The translations under genes and the position numbers were made by a program. Under the pieces are notes generated by a model. It had not been told where the DNA came from. It ran no database searches and worked only from the letters and a program-made list of their open reading frames with translations. Of a DNA stretch of 29,018 nt, positions 8,334-15,691 are shown one piece after another. Origin of the DNA: Micavibrio_C sp964577255 (lineage in GTDB: Bacteria > Pseudomonadota > Alphaproteobacteria > Micavibrionales > Micavibrionaceae); assembly GCA_964577255.1 (NCBI GenBank), contig CAZNYM010000022.1, positions 1-29,018 on the forward strand, read 5' to 3'. How positions within the stretch are numbered: position 1 is the first letter of the stretch; each line of letters begins with the position of its first letter.

Positions 8334-9764
8334 TCAACCCGTCAGCGCGCGGCGGATGATCTCGACGTCCTGCGAGATCTGGGCGTCATCGCCCATCAGC
8401 TCCTCGACCTTGCGCACGGCGTGCATCACCGTGGTGTGGTCGCGGCCGCCGAACTTGCGCCCGATCTCGGGCAGAGAGCGCGCCGTCAGCTGCTTGGCGA
8501 GGAACATCGCCACCTGACGCGGGCGCGCCACCTGGCGGGCCCGGCGGGCGGAGTGCATGTCCTGCAGACGGATATTGTAATGCTCGGCCACCTTGCGCTG
8601 AATCTCGTCGATGGTGATGCGGCGGTCGTGCGCGCGTAACAGGTCCTGCAATACGTCCTGCGTGCTTTCCAGCGTCACCGGCTGTTTGGTGACGTCGGCG
8701 TGCGCGACGATGCGGTTGAGCGCGCCCTCGAGCTCGCGGATGTTCGAAGTCACCTTGAGCGCCAGGAATTCCAGCACTGCGTCGGGGATCTTGGCGTTCA
8801 GCAGCGCGCGCTTGGATTGCAGGATGCCCAGGCGCAGATCGTAGGTGCTGGGATGGATGTCGGCCACCAGGCCCCAGGCCAGGCGCGAGCGCAGGCGTTC
8901 CTCGAGCCCGGTCAGGTCCGAAGGCGCCTTGTCGGCGGAAATCACGATCTGCTTGTTCTGGTCGACCAGCGCGTTGAAGGTGTGGAAGAACTCCTCCTGC
9001 GTCTGCTCCTTGCCGCTGATGAACTGGATGTCGTCCATCATCAGCACGTCGACCGAGCGGAAGGCTTCCTTGAAGCTCATCGTGTCCTTGGCGCGCAGGG
9101 ATTTGACGAACTGGTACATGAATTTCTCGGCGGACAGATAGATCACGCGCTTGTCCGGCCACTGCTGCTTCATCGCCCAGCCGATGGCGTGCATCAGGTG
9201 CGTCTTGCCCAGGCCCACGCCGCCGTAAAGGAACAGCGGGTTGAAGGGCACGTTCTGGCTTTCGACGATGCGGCGGGCGGCGGCGTGCGCCAGCGCGTTG
9301 GGCTTACCCACCACGAACGTGTCGAAGGTATAGCGCGGATCGAAGGGCGAGGTGATCTCGGAAAGCTCGTCGCTGATCGCCTGGGCGTTGGCGTTCGCCT
9401 TCATCGCCCGCACTTCGCCGTCGGCGAGATCGGCCGGCATGACGTTCTGCACCACCACCACTTCCAGGCGGCGCAGTTCGGCGCTGTGCGCCCTGCACAT
9501 CTCAAGGATGCGGGCGGCATAATGCGTCTGGATCCAGTCGCGCATGAAACGGGTGGGAACCGAAACTTCGAGCGTGCCGTGATAGCAGGCCTGCAGCGTC
9601 AGGGGGTTGAGCCAGCTGCGAAACACCGCTTCGCCGAACTCCTTGCGCAGGTCTTCGTGGACTTTTTTCCACAGCGCGACAATTTCCGGGCCCGGCGCGA
9701 AAGACTCCTGAAATTCGTTTTTCTTCGCCGCGCTCACGCTGCCGCCTGCCACATCGTTCACCAT
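8334..9764 (-). CDS. dnaA: Chromosomal replication initiator DnaA
   Basis: AAA+ ATPase that binds DnaA boxes and opens oriC. The chosen product is 476 aa: an N-terminal domain with LWKKVHEDLRKEFGEAVFRSWLNPL, a short linker, the AAA+ core with Walker A GGVGLGKT at 181-188, Walker B LMMDD at 241-245 and sensor-2 region NIRELEGALN at 341-350, then domain IV with the DnaA-box-binding signature GRDHTTVMHAV at 440-450. The frame is open to 9821, but the extra 19 residues are not DnaA-like. The ATG at 9764 is preceded by GGGAG about 12 bases upstream. The AT-rich 449-base region upstream may hold the origin or autoregulatory boxes. Confidence 0.98.
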   Translation of the reverse strand: MVNDVAGGSVSAAKKNEFQESFAPGPEIVALWKKVHEDLRKEFGEAVFRSWLNPLTLQACYHGTLEVSVPTRFMRDWIQTHYAARILEMCRAHSAELRRLEVVVVQNVMPADLADGEVRAMKANANAQAISDELSEITSPFDPRYTFDTFVVGKPNALAHAAARRIVESQNVPFNPLFLYGGVGLGKTHLMHAIGWAMKQQWPDKRVIYLSAEKFMYQFVKSLRAKDTMSFKEAFRSVDVLMMDDIQFISGKEQTQEEFFHTFNALVDQNKQIVISADKAPSDLTGLEERLRSRLAWGLVADIHPSTYDLRLGILQSKRALLNAKIPDAVLEFLALKVTSNIRELEGALNRIVAHADVTKQPVTLESTQDVLQDLLRAHDRRITIDEIQRKVAEHYNIRLQDMHSARRARQVARPRQVAMFLAKQLTARSLPEIGRKFGGRDHTTVMHAVRKVEELMGDDAQISQDVEIIRRALTG

Positions 9765-9839
9765 GATGCCGTTATACTCCCACTCAGTTAAAAACACCAA
9801 ATTAAAGTCAAAGAGCCACACCGCGCGCCACAGAGACGC

Positions 9840-10140
9840 CCGCTCACCGCTATAAAAACTGTCTTCTTGTTATGAGGCCGGCTGGACCAACCGGATAAAA
9901 CCCAGAACTTTTTTCCAAGACCTGAATATTATCCCGTATGTCTTGTCCTCTATTCCTCCATCGCCCGCGTCATCCGATCCGGCGGATGTCGCACAATGCA
10001 AATCTTGATTTATGCAGCGTAGAAAAAAACACTATCCACATTTTTTTCTGTTTTCAATCCGATCAAATAGCGAACAAACAAAAAGAAATTTTTATTCAGT
10101 TCGCCGTCGTGAACACAGAAAAATCCGTTCAGCACCGCTG
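9840..10140. other. AT-rich region with DnaA-box-like sites, candidate oriC or dnaA control region
   Basis: The 449 bases between dnaA and rpsT hold no convincing gene. From about 10018 to 10105 the composition becomes strikingly AT-rich for this genome, with runs of A and T. Three same-orientation sequences resemble the DnaA box TTATNCACA: CTATCCACA at 10032-10040 (8 of 9), TTATGCAGC at 10010-10018 (7 of 9) and TTATTCAGT at 10092-10100 (7 of 9). A DnaA-box cluster beside an AT-rich unwinding element is how bacterial origins look, but only one box is good. DnaA autoregulation of its own promoter would look similar. Confidence 0.4.
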
Positions 10141-10177
10141 AAGTAAAAAGACGTTACACGATTCAGTGAAATAAAAA

Positions 10178-10201
10178 CCGGAAGCGGACGATCGCTTCCG
10201 G
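10178..10201 (-). terminator. rpsT Rho-independent terminator
   Basis: Read on the minus strand, a 9-base perfect stem (CCGGAAGCG / CGCTTCCGG) around a 6-base loop is followed by TTTTT. It begins 12 bases after the rpsT stop codon and separates rpsT from the dnaA upstream region. Confidence 0.88.
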
Positions 10202-10213
10202 CACGACGATATC

Positions 10214-10486
10214 TCAGGCTTTGCCTTTGAGCGCTTTGATGCGGGCGCTGAGGCGCGACATCTTGCGGGCGGCGGCGTTCTTCTCAACGATGCCCTTGGC
10301 AACACCGCGCATCAGCAAAGGCTGCACGGCCTTATAGGCGCTCTCGGCCTGGGTGGCATCGCCAGCGGCAAGAGCGCTCTCGACTTTTTTCAGGGAGGTG
10401 CGAAGGCCGCTGCGGCGATCCTTGTTTATCAGCGCGCGTTTGGCGTTGCGCACGATGCGCTTTTTAGCCGAGGTGTGATTTGCCAT
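10214..10486 (-). CDS. rpsT: 30S ribosomal protein S20
   Basis: Small-subunit protein that binds the 5' domain of 16S rRNA. The 90-aa product begins MANHTSAKKRIVRNAKR, the S20 signature, and is rich in Lys, Arg and Ala with the usual helical pattern. The frame is open further upstream, to 10822, but the ATG at 10486 gives the correct S20 N-terminus. rpsT next to dnaA is a common alphaproteobacterial arrangement. A promoter lies at 10586-10615, and a terminator-like hairpin sits between it and the gene, so expression may be attenuated. Confidence 0.97.
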   Translation of the reverse strand: MANHTSAKKRIVRNAKRALINKDRRSGLRTSLKKVESALAAGDATQAESAYKAVQPLLMRGVAKGIVEKNAAARKMSRLSARIKALKGKA

Positions 10487-10539
10487 GTTTTTTCCAAGCC
10501 TGGTTTTTAAGTGTGTCTCCCGCGCGCGTCTTTCCGAAG

Positions 10540-10561
10540 AAAAAACCCTGCATCGGCAGGG
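10540..10561 (-). terminator. Terminator-like hairpin in the rpsT leader
   Basis: On the minus strand CCCTGC-CGAT-GCAGGG is followed at once by TTTTTT, a textbook intrinsic terminator. It lies about 54 bases upstream of the rpsT start and about 25 bases downstream of the best rpsT promoter. It may be a leader attenuator for rpsT. Alternatively it may end transcripts from the mutM operon or a very short RNA. A CATCG at the 5' end of the predicted transcript could pair with CGATG in the hairpin as an alternative fold. Confidence 0.7.
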
Positions 10562-10585
10562 CGCGTCAGCGCGGAACGATGGAGT

Positions 10586-10615
10586 GTTGTACGCGCCGGA
10601 AGCCTTGTTTGTCAA
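10586..10615 (-). promoter_or_regulatory. Probable rpsT promoter
   Basis: On the minus strand TTGACA (10610-10615) and TACAAC (10586-10591) are separated by 18 bases: a perfect -35 and a four-of-six -10. The predicted start near 10579 leaves a leader of roughly 93 bases that includes the terminator-like hairpin. Confidence 0.6.
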
Positions 10616-10701
10616 GCGCAAGAATCCACAGCCTAACACCCCGTAAAACAAGGGGTTTTGGGGCCTCAAACGGGGGTTTTCCCCGCCCCGGCCCGGCGCT
10701 G

Positions 10702-11070
10702 TCAGGGCGCGGGTGCGGGCGCCAGCGACAGGGTCAGGTAAAGCTTCCCCACCACCGTGCGAGCTGTCACGTTCAGGCGCTCGCCCTGGCGCGTGAAAAC
10801 GCCCGGTCCCGCTGCGCGCCAACCCAGCTGAGGCAACGTGTCGGCATAGAATTTCGCGAGCGCCGCCGGATCACCGTCCGCCGCGCTCACCGCCACGGCC
10901 CAGGCCACGCGGCCCTCGGGCTTGTCGAACAGGATCGACTCGCTCTCGATCTCCTCAAGCCCCGGCATCAGCGGAATATCACCGAGGTCGCGGAAAAATT
11001 CTTCCGCCCGCGCGGCCGCGGACATGCCCATAGCGGCGCAGACGAGCGCGGCACAAAAAGTCTTTTTCAT
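10702..11070 (-). CDS. Small secreted protein of unknown function
   Basis: The 122-aa product begins MKKTFCAALVCAAMGMSAAARA and is then acidic (EEFFRDLGDIPLMPGLEEIESESILFDKPEGR), so it has a good Sec signal peptide with cleavage expected after ARA. I do not recognise a family. The mature part has a VAWAVAVSAAD strand and FYADTLPQLGWRAAGPGVFTRQGERLNV, which looks like a small alpha/beta domain. The ATG at 11070 follows AAGGAAAG and lies 13 bases after the mutM stop, so the two are co-transcribed. The ORF extends upstream into mutM, but those residues are not part of the signal peptide. Confidence 0.7.
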   Translation of the reverse strand: MKKTFCAALVCAAMGMSAAARAEEFFRDLGDIPLMPGLEEIESESILFDKPEGRVAWAVAVSAADGDPAALAKFYADTLPQLGWRAAGPGVFTRQGERLNVTARTVVGKLYLTLSLAPAPAP

Positions 11071-11083
11071 CGTCGCTTTCCTT

Positions 11084-11905
11084 TCAGCGTTGGCAGCGGG
11101 CGCAGAAGAAGGTCGAGCGCCCGCCCTGCACGATGCGCCGGATCGCACTTTTACACTGCGGGCACGGCGCGTCCGCCCGATCATACACGGAAAAATCATG
11201 CTGGAAATAACCCAGTTCGCCGTCGGCCTGGCGGTAATCACGCAGGCTGCTGCCGCCCGCGGCGATGGCCCGCGTCAACACCGCGCGCACGGCCTGCGCC
11301 AGGTCCTCGCATTTTTCTTCCTTCACGCGCCCAGCCGGACGAGCGGGATCGATCCTCGCCATGAACAACGCCTCGCAGGCGTATATGTTGCCGATCCCGG
11401 CGACGACGCGCTGATCCAAAAGCGTCTGTTTGATCGCGGTCGTTTTCCCCTTGAGCGTTTCCGCAAGATAAGCGCCGCTGAAACCGTTGCCCAGGGGTTC
11501 GGGCCCGAGCCCTGCGAACAACTTGTGCGTGCGCAGCATCTCTTCCGGCCCGTGCAGCACCAGGCCGAAGCGGCGCGGATCGTTGAGCGCCACATGCACA
11601 TCGTCCTCGCAATGGAGCAGAAGGTGATCGTGTTTCTGCGGTCTGTAAGCGCCCTGATGCACGGTCATGCGCCCGCTCATGCCCAGATGAAAAACCATCA
11701 CCCGCCGGTCGTCCAGATGCAGCACACCGTACTTGGCGCGGCGCGTGATGGCGGCGACGCACCGCCCGCGCAAAGCCTGCGCCAGCCCGCGCGGAAATGG
11801 CACGCGCAGATCACGGCGGCGCACATCGGCGCTTTCGATGCGGCGGCCCTTGAGGGCCTTCTCCAGGCCGCGGCACACGGTTTCAACTTCGGGGAGCTCA
11901 GGCAT
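11084..11905 (-). CDS. mutM: Formamidopyrimidine-DNA glycosylase
   Basis: Base-excision repair glycosylase/AP lyase that removes 8-oxoguanine and formamidopyrimidines (EC 3.2.2.23, 4.2.99.18). The 273-aa length is normal. It begins MPELPEVETV, supplying the catalytic Pro2 and Glu3. The H2TH region appears as LDQRVVAGIGNIYACEALF, and a C-terminal zinc finger has paired Cys (CPQC and CARC). The gene lies between rpsT and a divergent unknown gene. The small secreted protein follows it on the same strand. Confidence 0.97.
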   Translation of the reverse strand: MPELPEVETVCRGLEKALKGRRIESADVRRRDLRVPFPRGLAQALRGRCVAAITRRAKYGVLHLDDRRVMVFHLGMSGRMTVHQGAYRPQKHDHLLLHCEDDVHVALNDPRRFGLVLHGPEEMLRTHKLFAGLGPEPLGNGFSGAYLAETLKGKTTAIKQTLLDQRVVAGIGNIYACEALFMARIDPARPAGRVKEEKCEDLAQAVRAVLTRAIAAGGSSLRDYRQADGELGYFQHDFSVYDRADAPCPQCKSAIRRIVQGGRSTFFCARCQR

Positions 11906-11911
11906 TTTATA

Positions 11912-11940
11912 TTGACATAATGTTAAGTGATTGCTATCCT
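11912..11940 (+). promoter_or_regulatory. Promoter for the 160-aa gene, predicted leaderless
   Basis: A perfect TTGACA (11912-11917), a 17-base spacer and TATCCT (11935-11940, four of six) end only 9 bases before the ATG at 11950. Transcription should begin within a few bases of the start codon. Confidence 0.6.
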
Positions 11941-11949
11941 CCTGATACC

Positions 11950-12432
11950 ATGTCCGCCGGCGCCAACAAAATCGAAACCGCTTTCACCCCCGCGCTTACG
12001 GATCTGCGCGGCGGAATCCCCTTACACGCCGTGTTCAACCGGCATCTGCCGCGCGAAGATGACGCCCGCGCCTTCATCCGCTGGCTGCGCGTGAGCGATC
12101 TTGAAATCCTTCAGCAGACCCTCAACGAAGGCCCGGCCAGCGACGAGGCTATCAATGCCCAGCTCGCTCTGGGCTGGCTGCTGAGGGTCCGGGAGGGGCT
12201 TCGGGAAAGCGAACAGCAGGACCTGCTCATCTCTAAAGATATGGCTGACCTGATCGGCAAAAACGCTGGCGGCGTCCTGCGCACACTTGGCAATGCCCGC
12301 GCGAACGGGCGGCCGGAATTTTCATGGCTGATCGAAGAGCGGATCCTGCAGGACATCGTGCCCCACATGCCCACGAGCGACACGCGCAACAGCCTGCGGG
12401 CAACGGTGATGCTGCACCAGTTCGGCGGTTAG
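11950..12432 (+). CDS. Hypothetical soluble protein
   Basis: I do not recognise a family. The 160-aa product starts MSAGANKIETAFTPAL. It looks helical and soluble, with FIRWLRVSDLEILQQTL, an Ala/Leu helix around QLALGWLLRVREGL, and WLIEERILQDIVPHM near the end. There is no signal peptide or membrane segment. An upstream in-frame ATG at 11920 lies inside the promoter, so the start at 11950 is preferred. It has no Shine-Dalgarno sequence, in line with a leaderless mRNA. The gene is divergent from mutM, and its stop is 7 bases from that of the convergent downstream gene. Confidence 0.7.
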   Translation: MSAGANKIETAFTPALTDLRGGIPLHAVFNRHLPREDDARAFIRWLRVSDLEILQQTLNEGPASDEAINAQLALGWLLRVREGLRESEQQDLLISKDMADLIGKNAGGVLRTLGNARANGRPEFSWLIEERILQDIVPHMPTSDTRNSLRATVMLHQFGG

Positions 12433-12439
12433 CGCGAGG

Positions 12440-12871
12440 CTAAGGCTTTACCGCTACGCCGTCTTTCACGTTCGCGATTCTATTCGCGCGGCAAACTCCA
12501 TTATCATTCTTATCGATTCCGCACGAAAAATTGACGGCATAGCCGGGTGACGCCTGGCTGGAGCAGATCCCGTCGGCGTTCCTCACCAAATAATCATTAC
12601 CTCTCACCTCTATTGTCAGGGCAATCGCCTTGTCGAAGCAGCTTTGAAGAGAAGGTATGCCACTGTAGACACTATCGCCCTGGCTTGACCAACGTGTCAG
12701 TTCGTAAGCGCCTCCCGGTGCGTTCGAAACATCCACCGAGGGTTCCAACGGCGTAGCACGCGCCCCCACAGACTCTTGCGGATTGCGTTCCGACAGCACG
12801 GCATACCCGGCGGTAACTGCGGCCGCGACGGCGAGAGTGATGCTGGCAGAGAAGGATTTTATCATATTCAT
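12440..12871 (-). CDS. Secreted or membrane-anchored protein of unknown function
   Basis: The 143-aa product has an N-terminal hydrophobic segment (SASITLAVAAAVTAGYAVL) that can be a signal anchor or signal peptide. An exported domain follows with four Cys (SCFDK, GICSSQ, FSCGID, GVCRAN) that could form two disulfides. I recognise no family. The start has a strong GAGGAG Shine-Dalgarno sequence 7 bases upstream. It lies 22 bases downstream of the 144-aa gene and is probably transcribed with it from the promoter at 13372-13400. Its 3' end almost touches the convergent gene. Confidence 0.68.
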   Translation of the reverse strand: MNMIKSFSASITLAVAAAVTAGYAVLSERNPQESVGARATPLEPSVDVSNAPGGAYELTRWSSQGDSVYSGIPSLQSCFDKAIALTIEVRGNDYLVRNADGICSSQASPGYAVNFSCGIDKNDNGVCRANRIANVKDGVAVKP

Positions 12872-12893
12872 GTTTTATCTCCTCTTTAAAAAA

Positions 12894-13328
12894 TTACAAC
12901 CGCAAGGCAGCCAGCACCGCTTTCACGCGGCTGCGCAGGCCGGGGCCCGGGGTCTGTTCACTGTCGCTGCCGACATACGTGCCATCGCTTTCAAAATTGG
13001 CGGTGAAGGCGTTTTTAATATGCGTGCAAAGCTTATCTCCCTGGCCCCTGTCGCGGCCTTCCCAGTAAGTGTTGCTGGCGATCTCGGCCATGACCGGCAG
13101 AATGTCGGCGAAGGTCCCCTCGTCCGCCTCGTCGGCGCACACACCCTGCTCGCTCAAAAAGGCCAGGCATCTGTTCTGCAGGCGCACGAGAATGAAGTTG
13201 GCGGCCTCCTGGGCCTGAACCTCGGATAGGCCGCGTTTCTTGGCCTCGCGCGCGGTCTGCTGCCGCACCGCGTCCTTGATGTCCTCGCCGATCAGATGAA
13301 GTTCACGCAGGGATTGCTGCTCGCTCAT
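12894..13328 (-). CDS. Hypothetical soluble protein
   Basis: I do not recognise a family. The 144-aa product (MSEQQSLRELHLIGEDIKDAV...) is highly charged. A long N-terminal helical stretch (EAKKRGLSEVQAQEAANFILVRLQNRCLAFL) is followed by an acidic segment (CADEADEGTFADILPVMAEIASN) and a polar C-terminus. There are three Cys and no signal peptide or membrane segment. An AGGAGA sequence precedes the ATG with good spacing. It is the first gene of a two-gene unit with the 143-aa exported protein. Confidence 0.68.
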   Translation of the reverse strand: MSEQQSLRELHLIGEDIKDAVRQQTAREAKKRGLSEVQAQEAANFILVRLQNRCLAFLSEQGVCADEADEGTFADILPVMAEIASNTYWEGRDRGQGDKLCTHIKNAFTANFESDGTYVGSDSEQTPGPGLRSRVKAVLAALRL

Positions 13329-13371
13329 GATGATATCTCCTGTTCATGGGGCGTTTTTAATTCTAGGCCTT

Positions 13372-13400
13372 AGATTACGCCGATGCTTTGTTTATGTCAA
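13372..13400 (-). promoter_or_regulatory. Promoter of the 144-aa/143-aa gene pair
   Basis: On the minus strand a perfect TTGACA (13395-13400) is separated by 17 bases from TAATCT (13372-13377). It lies about 45 bases before the ATG at 13328, leaving room for a short leader with the Shine-Dalgarno sequence. Confidence 0.55.
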
Positions 13401-13415
13401 TAAACAGCAGGCAAG

Positions 13416-13443
13416 AAAAAAGGCCGGAAAAACCGGCCTTTTT
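13416..13443. terminator. groESL Rho-independent terminator (bidirectional)
   Basis: A GGCCGG/CCGGCC stem with a 5-base loop is flanked by A and T runs that extend the pairing (AAAAAGGCCGG / CCGGCCTTTTT). It follows the groEL stop by about 25 bases on the minus strand. Confidence 0.88.
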
Positions 13444-13468
13444 CAATAACTTATCCTGAAACGACGGA

Positions 13469-15115
13469 TCAGAAATCCATGTCGCCCATACCGCCGCCCA
13501 TGCCGCCGCCGGGGTGGCCGTGGGCTTTCTTGTCCTCGGGCAGATCGGTGATCATGGCTTCGGTGGTGATCAGCAGGCCCGCAACCGAAGCGGCATCCTG
13601 CAGCGCCGTGCGCACGACCTTGACCGGATCGATGATGCCGGCTTTCACCATGTCGACGTAAACGCCCTTCTGCGCGTCGTAGCCGTAGTTGGTGTCTTTC
13701 TGGTCGAGCAGCTTGCCGACGACGACGGAACCTTCGACCCCGGCGTTCTCGACGATCTGGCGCACCGGCGACTGGATCGCGCGGCGGACGATGTCGATGC
13801 CCACCTGCTGGTCCGCGTTCTCGCCCTTGAGGCCTTCAAGCGCCGCACTGGCGTAAAGCAGGGCCGAACCGCCGCCGGCGATCACCCCTTCCTCAACGGC
13901 CGCGCGCGTCGCGTGCATGGCGTCGTCCACGCGGTCCTTGCGCTCTTTCACCTCGACTTCGGTCGCGCCGCCGACACGGATCACCGCTACGCCGCCCGCG
14001 AGTTTCGCCAGGCGTTCCTGCAGTTTTTCCTTGTCGTAGTCGGAGCTGGTGTCGTCGATCTGTTTGCGGATCTGGCTGATGCGCGCCTCGATCTCCTTCT
14101 TGGCGCCGGTGCCGTCGATGATCGTCGTATCGTCCTTGGTGATACGGACTTTCTTCGCCTTGCCCAGCATTTCGATCGTGACGTTCTCAAGCTTGATGCC
14201 GAGGTCCTCGGAGATCACCTGACCCGCGGTCAGGATCGCCATGTCCTCCAGCATCGCCTTGCGACGATCGCCGAAACCGGGGGCCTTCACCGCCGCGACC
14301 TTCAGGCCGCCGCGCAGCTTGTTGACCACCAGTGTCGCGAGCGCCTCGCCCTCGACGTCTTCAGCGACGATCAAAAGCGGACGGCCGGACTGCACCACAG
14401 CCTCGAGGACCGGCAGCATGGATTGCAGGTTCGAGACTTTCTTCTCGGAGAGAAGAATGTAAGGCTCTTCCAGAACGCACTCCATCTTGTCGGCGTTGGT
14501 GACGAAATAGGGCGAGAGATAGCCGCGGTCGAACTGCATGCCTTCCACGGTCTCAAGCTCGGTCTCCATCGACTTGGCTTCCTCGACGGTGATGACGCCG
14601 TCCTTGCCGACTTTCTCCATCGCTTCCGCGATTTTCTTGGCAATGTCCTCGTCGCCGTTGGCCGAGATGCGGGCAACCTGCTCGATCTCGCTGTTGGTCT
14701 TCACGGCCTTGCCGCGCTTGACCACATCGGCCACCACGGCCTCAACGGCCTTGTCGATGCCGCGCTTGAGATCCATCGGGTTCATGCCCGCGGCCACCGC
14801 TTTCACGCCTTCTTTAATCAGCGCGTGCGCCAGCACCGTGGTGGTGGTGGTGCCGTCGCCGGCCAGGTCGTTCTGCTTCTTGGCAGCGGCGCAGACCAGC
14901 TGCGCGCCCATGTTCTCGAACTTGTCCGGCAGGGTGATTTCCTTGGCGACGGTCACGCCGTCCTTGGTCACCTTGGGATCGCCGAACGAGCGTTCCAGCA
15001 CCACCAGGCGCCCCTTGGGGCCCAGCGTGACGGCAACGGCGCGCGCCAGCGTTTCCACGCCGACGAACATTTTTTCGCGGGCGTCGCCGCGGAATTTCAG
15101 ATCTTTTGCAGCCAT
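13469..15115 (-). CDS. groEL: 60 kDa chaperonin GroEL
   Basis: ATP-dependent chaperonin that folds cytoplasmic proteins in a double heptameric ring. The 548-aa length is standard. It shows the ATP-binding stretch LGPKGRLVVLERSFGDPKVTKDGVTVAKEI, the GDGTTTTTVLA motif, and a Gly/Met-rich C-terminal tail (GGGMGGGMGDMDF). An equivalent of the family's GGGSALLYA signature is present at about residue 412. It follows groES by 30 bases and is expressed with it from the CIRCE-controlled promoter. Confidence 0.99.
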   Translation of the reverse strand: MAAKDLKFRGDAREKMFVGVETLARAVAVTLGPKGRLVVLERSFGDPKVTKDGVTVAKEITLPDKFENMGAQLVCAAAKKQNDLAGDGTTTTTVLAHALIKEGVKAVAAGMNPMDLKRGIDKAVEAVVADVVKRGKAVKTNSEIEQVARISANGDEDIAKKIAEAMEKVGKDGVITVEEAKSMETELETVEGMQFDRGYLSPYFVTNADKMECVLEEPYILLSEKKVSNLQSMLPVLEAVVQSGRPLLIVAEDVEGEALATLVVNKLRGGLKVAAVKAPGFGDRRKAMLEDMAILTAGQVISEDLGIKLENVTIEMLGKAKKVRITKDDTTIIDGTGAKKEIEARISQIRKQIDDTSSDYDKEKLQERLAKLAGGVAVIRVGGATEVEVKERKDRVDDAMHATRAAVEEGVIAGGGSALLYASAALEGLKGENADQQVGIDIVRRAIQSPVRQIVENAGVEGSVVVGKLLDQKDTNYGYDAQKGVYVDMVKAGIIDPVKVVRTALQDAASVAGLLITTEAMITDLPEDKKAHGHPGGGMGGGMGDMDF

Positions 15116-15145
15116 GGTTCAGTCTCCTATTGCTTGCAGGTTGAA

Positions 15146-15463
15146 TTACGCCGCTTTTTTCTTGGCGGTTTTGCCTTCGATGATGCCCATGATCTCGGAT
15201 TCCTTGATCACCAGCAGGTCTTCACCGTCGATATTCACTTCCGTGCCCGCCCATTTCGAGATCAGCACGATGTCGCCGACCTTGACGTCGAGCGGAATGC
15301 GCTCCTCGCCATCTTCGTTGAACGCGCCCGGGCCCACGGCCAACACTTCGGCCGTCATCGGCTTTTCCTTGGCGGTATCGGGGATGATGATCCCGCCCGC
15401 GGTTTTCTCTTCTTCCTCCATCCGGCGCAGCAGCACCCGGTCATGCAAAGGACGAAAGCTCAT
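15146..15463 (-). CDS. groES: 10 kDa co-chaperonin GroES
   Basis: Heptameric lid of the GroEL chamber. The 105-aa product begins MSFRPLHDRVLLRRMEEEEKTAGGIIIPDTAKEKP, with the mobile loop after EEKTAGG. KVGDIVLISKWAGTEV is the usual beta-barrel region. It is the first gene of the groESL operon, with AGGAGAT before the ATG. Confidence 0.99.
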   Translation of the reverse strand: MSFRPLHDRVLLRRMEEEEKTAGGIIIPDTAKEKPMTAEVLAVGPGAFNEDGEERIPLDVKVGDIVLISKWAGTEVNIDGEDLLVIKESEIMGIIEGKTAKKKAA

Positions 15464-15519
15464 GTCGCATCTCCTATCTTATTGAAAAGATTACAAATTT
15501 CACCCTGTTTTTGTGCCTG

Positions 15520-15546
15520 TTAGCACTCGTCCCGGGTGAGTGCCAA
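15520..15546 (-). promoter_or_regulatory. CIRCE operator (HrcA binding site)
   Basis: TTAGCACTC, nine bases, then GAGTGCCAA: the CIRCE inverted repeat with one base different from the consensus right half (GAGTGCTAA). It lies just downstream of the -10, so HrcA bound here would block groESL transcription until heat or unfolded protein titrates GroEL away. HrcA itself is not in this window. Confidence 0.93.
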
Positions 15547-15548
15547 AT

Positions 15549-15577
15549 TATTTAGCGCAACAAACCGTGGTTTTCAA
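15549..15577 (-). promoter_or_regulatory. groESL promoter
   Basis: On the minus strand TTGAAA (15572-15577) and TAAATA (15549-15554) are 17 bases apart and sit directly upstream of CIRCE. CTTGAAA also matches the sigma-32 -35 element, but no sigma-32 CCCCAT-type -10 is present, so housekeeping sigma with HrcA control is likelier. Confidence 0.55.
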
Positions 15578-15691
15578 GGACAATCGGGCCCGGCAACACC
15601 CCCGCATTAAGGAATCCGGGGCCCAATTGTGTTAAACTTTAAAAAAGGGGGAAAGCGCAGATTCCCCCGCCGACAGGAGGCAAAAAGAGGC

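Noticed and set aside
9938..10141. 67-codon plus-strand frame in the dnaA-rpsT gap
   Set aside because: It lies in the AT-rich candidate origin, has no ribosome-binding site, and its product (HRPRHPIRR, IFFCF) looks like translated spacer.
10652..10685. GGGGTTTTGGGG run resembling a G-quadruplex or telomere repeat
   Set aside because: Only three G4 runs are present on the strand, so an intramolecular quadruplex needing four is not formed; it is better seen as part of a weak hairpin after the secreted-protein gene.
13514..15523. 669-codon frame antisense to groEL and groES
   Set aside because: It is the mirror frame of two certain genes in GC-rich DNA, with His/Asp/Leu-rich nonsense composition, and it runs through the CIRCE region.
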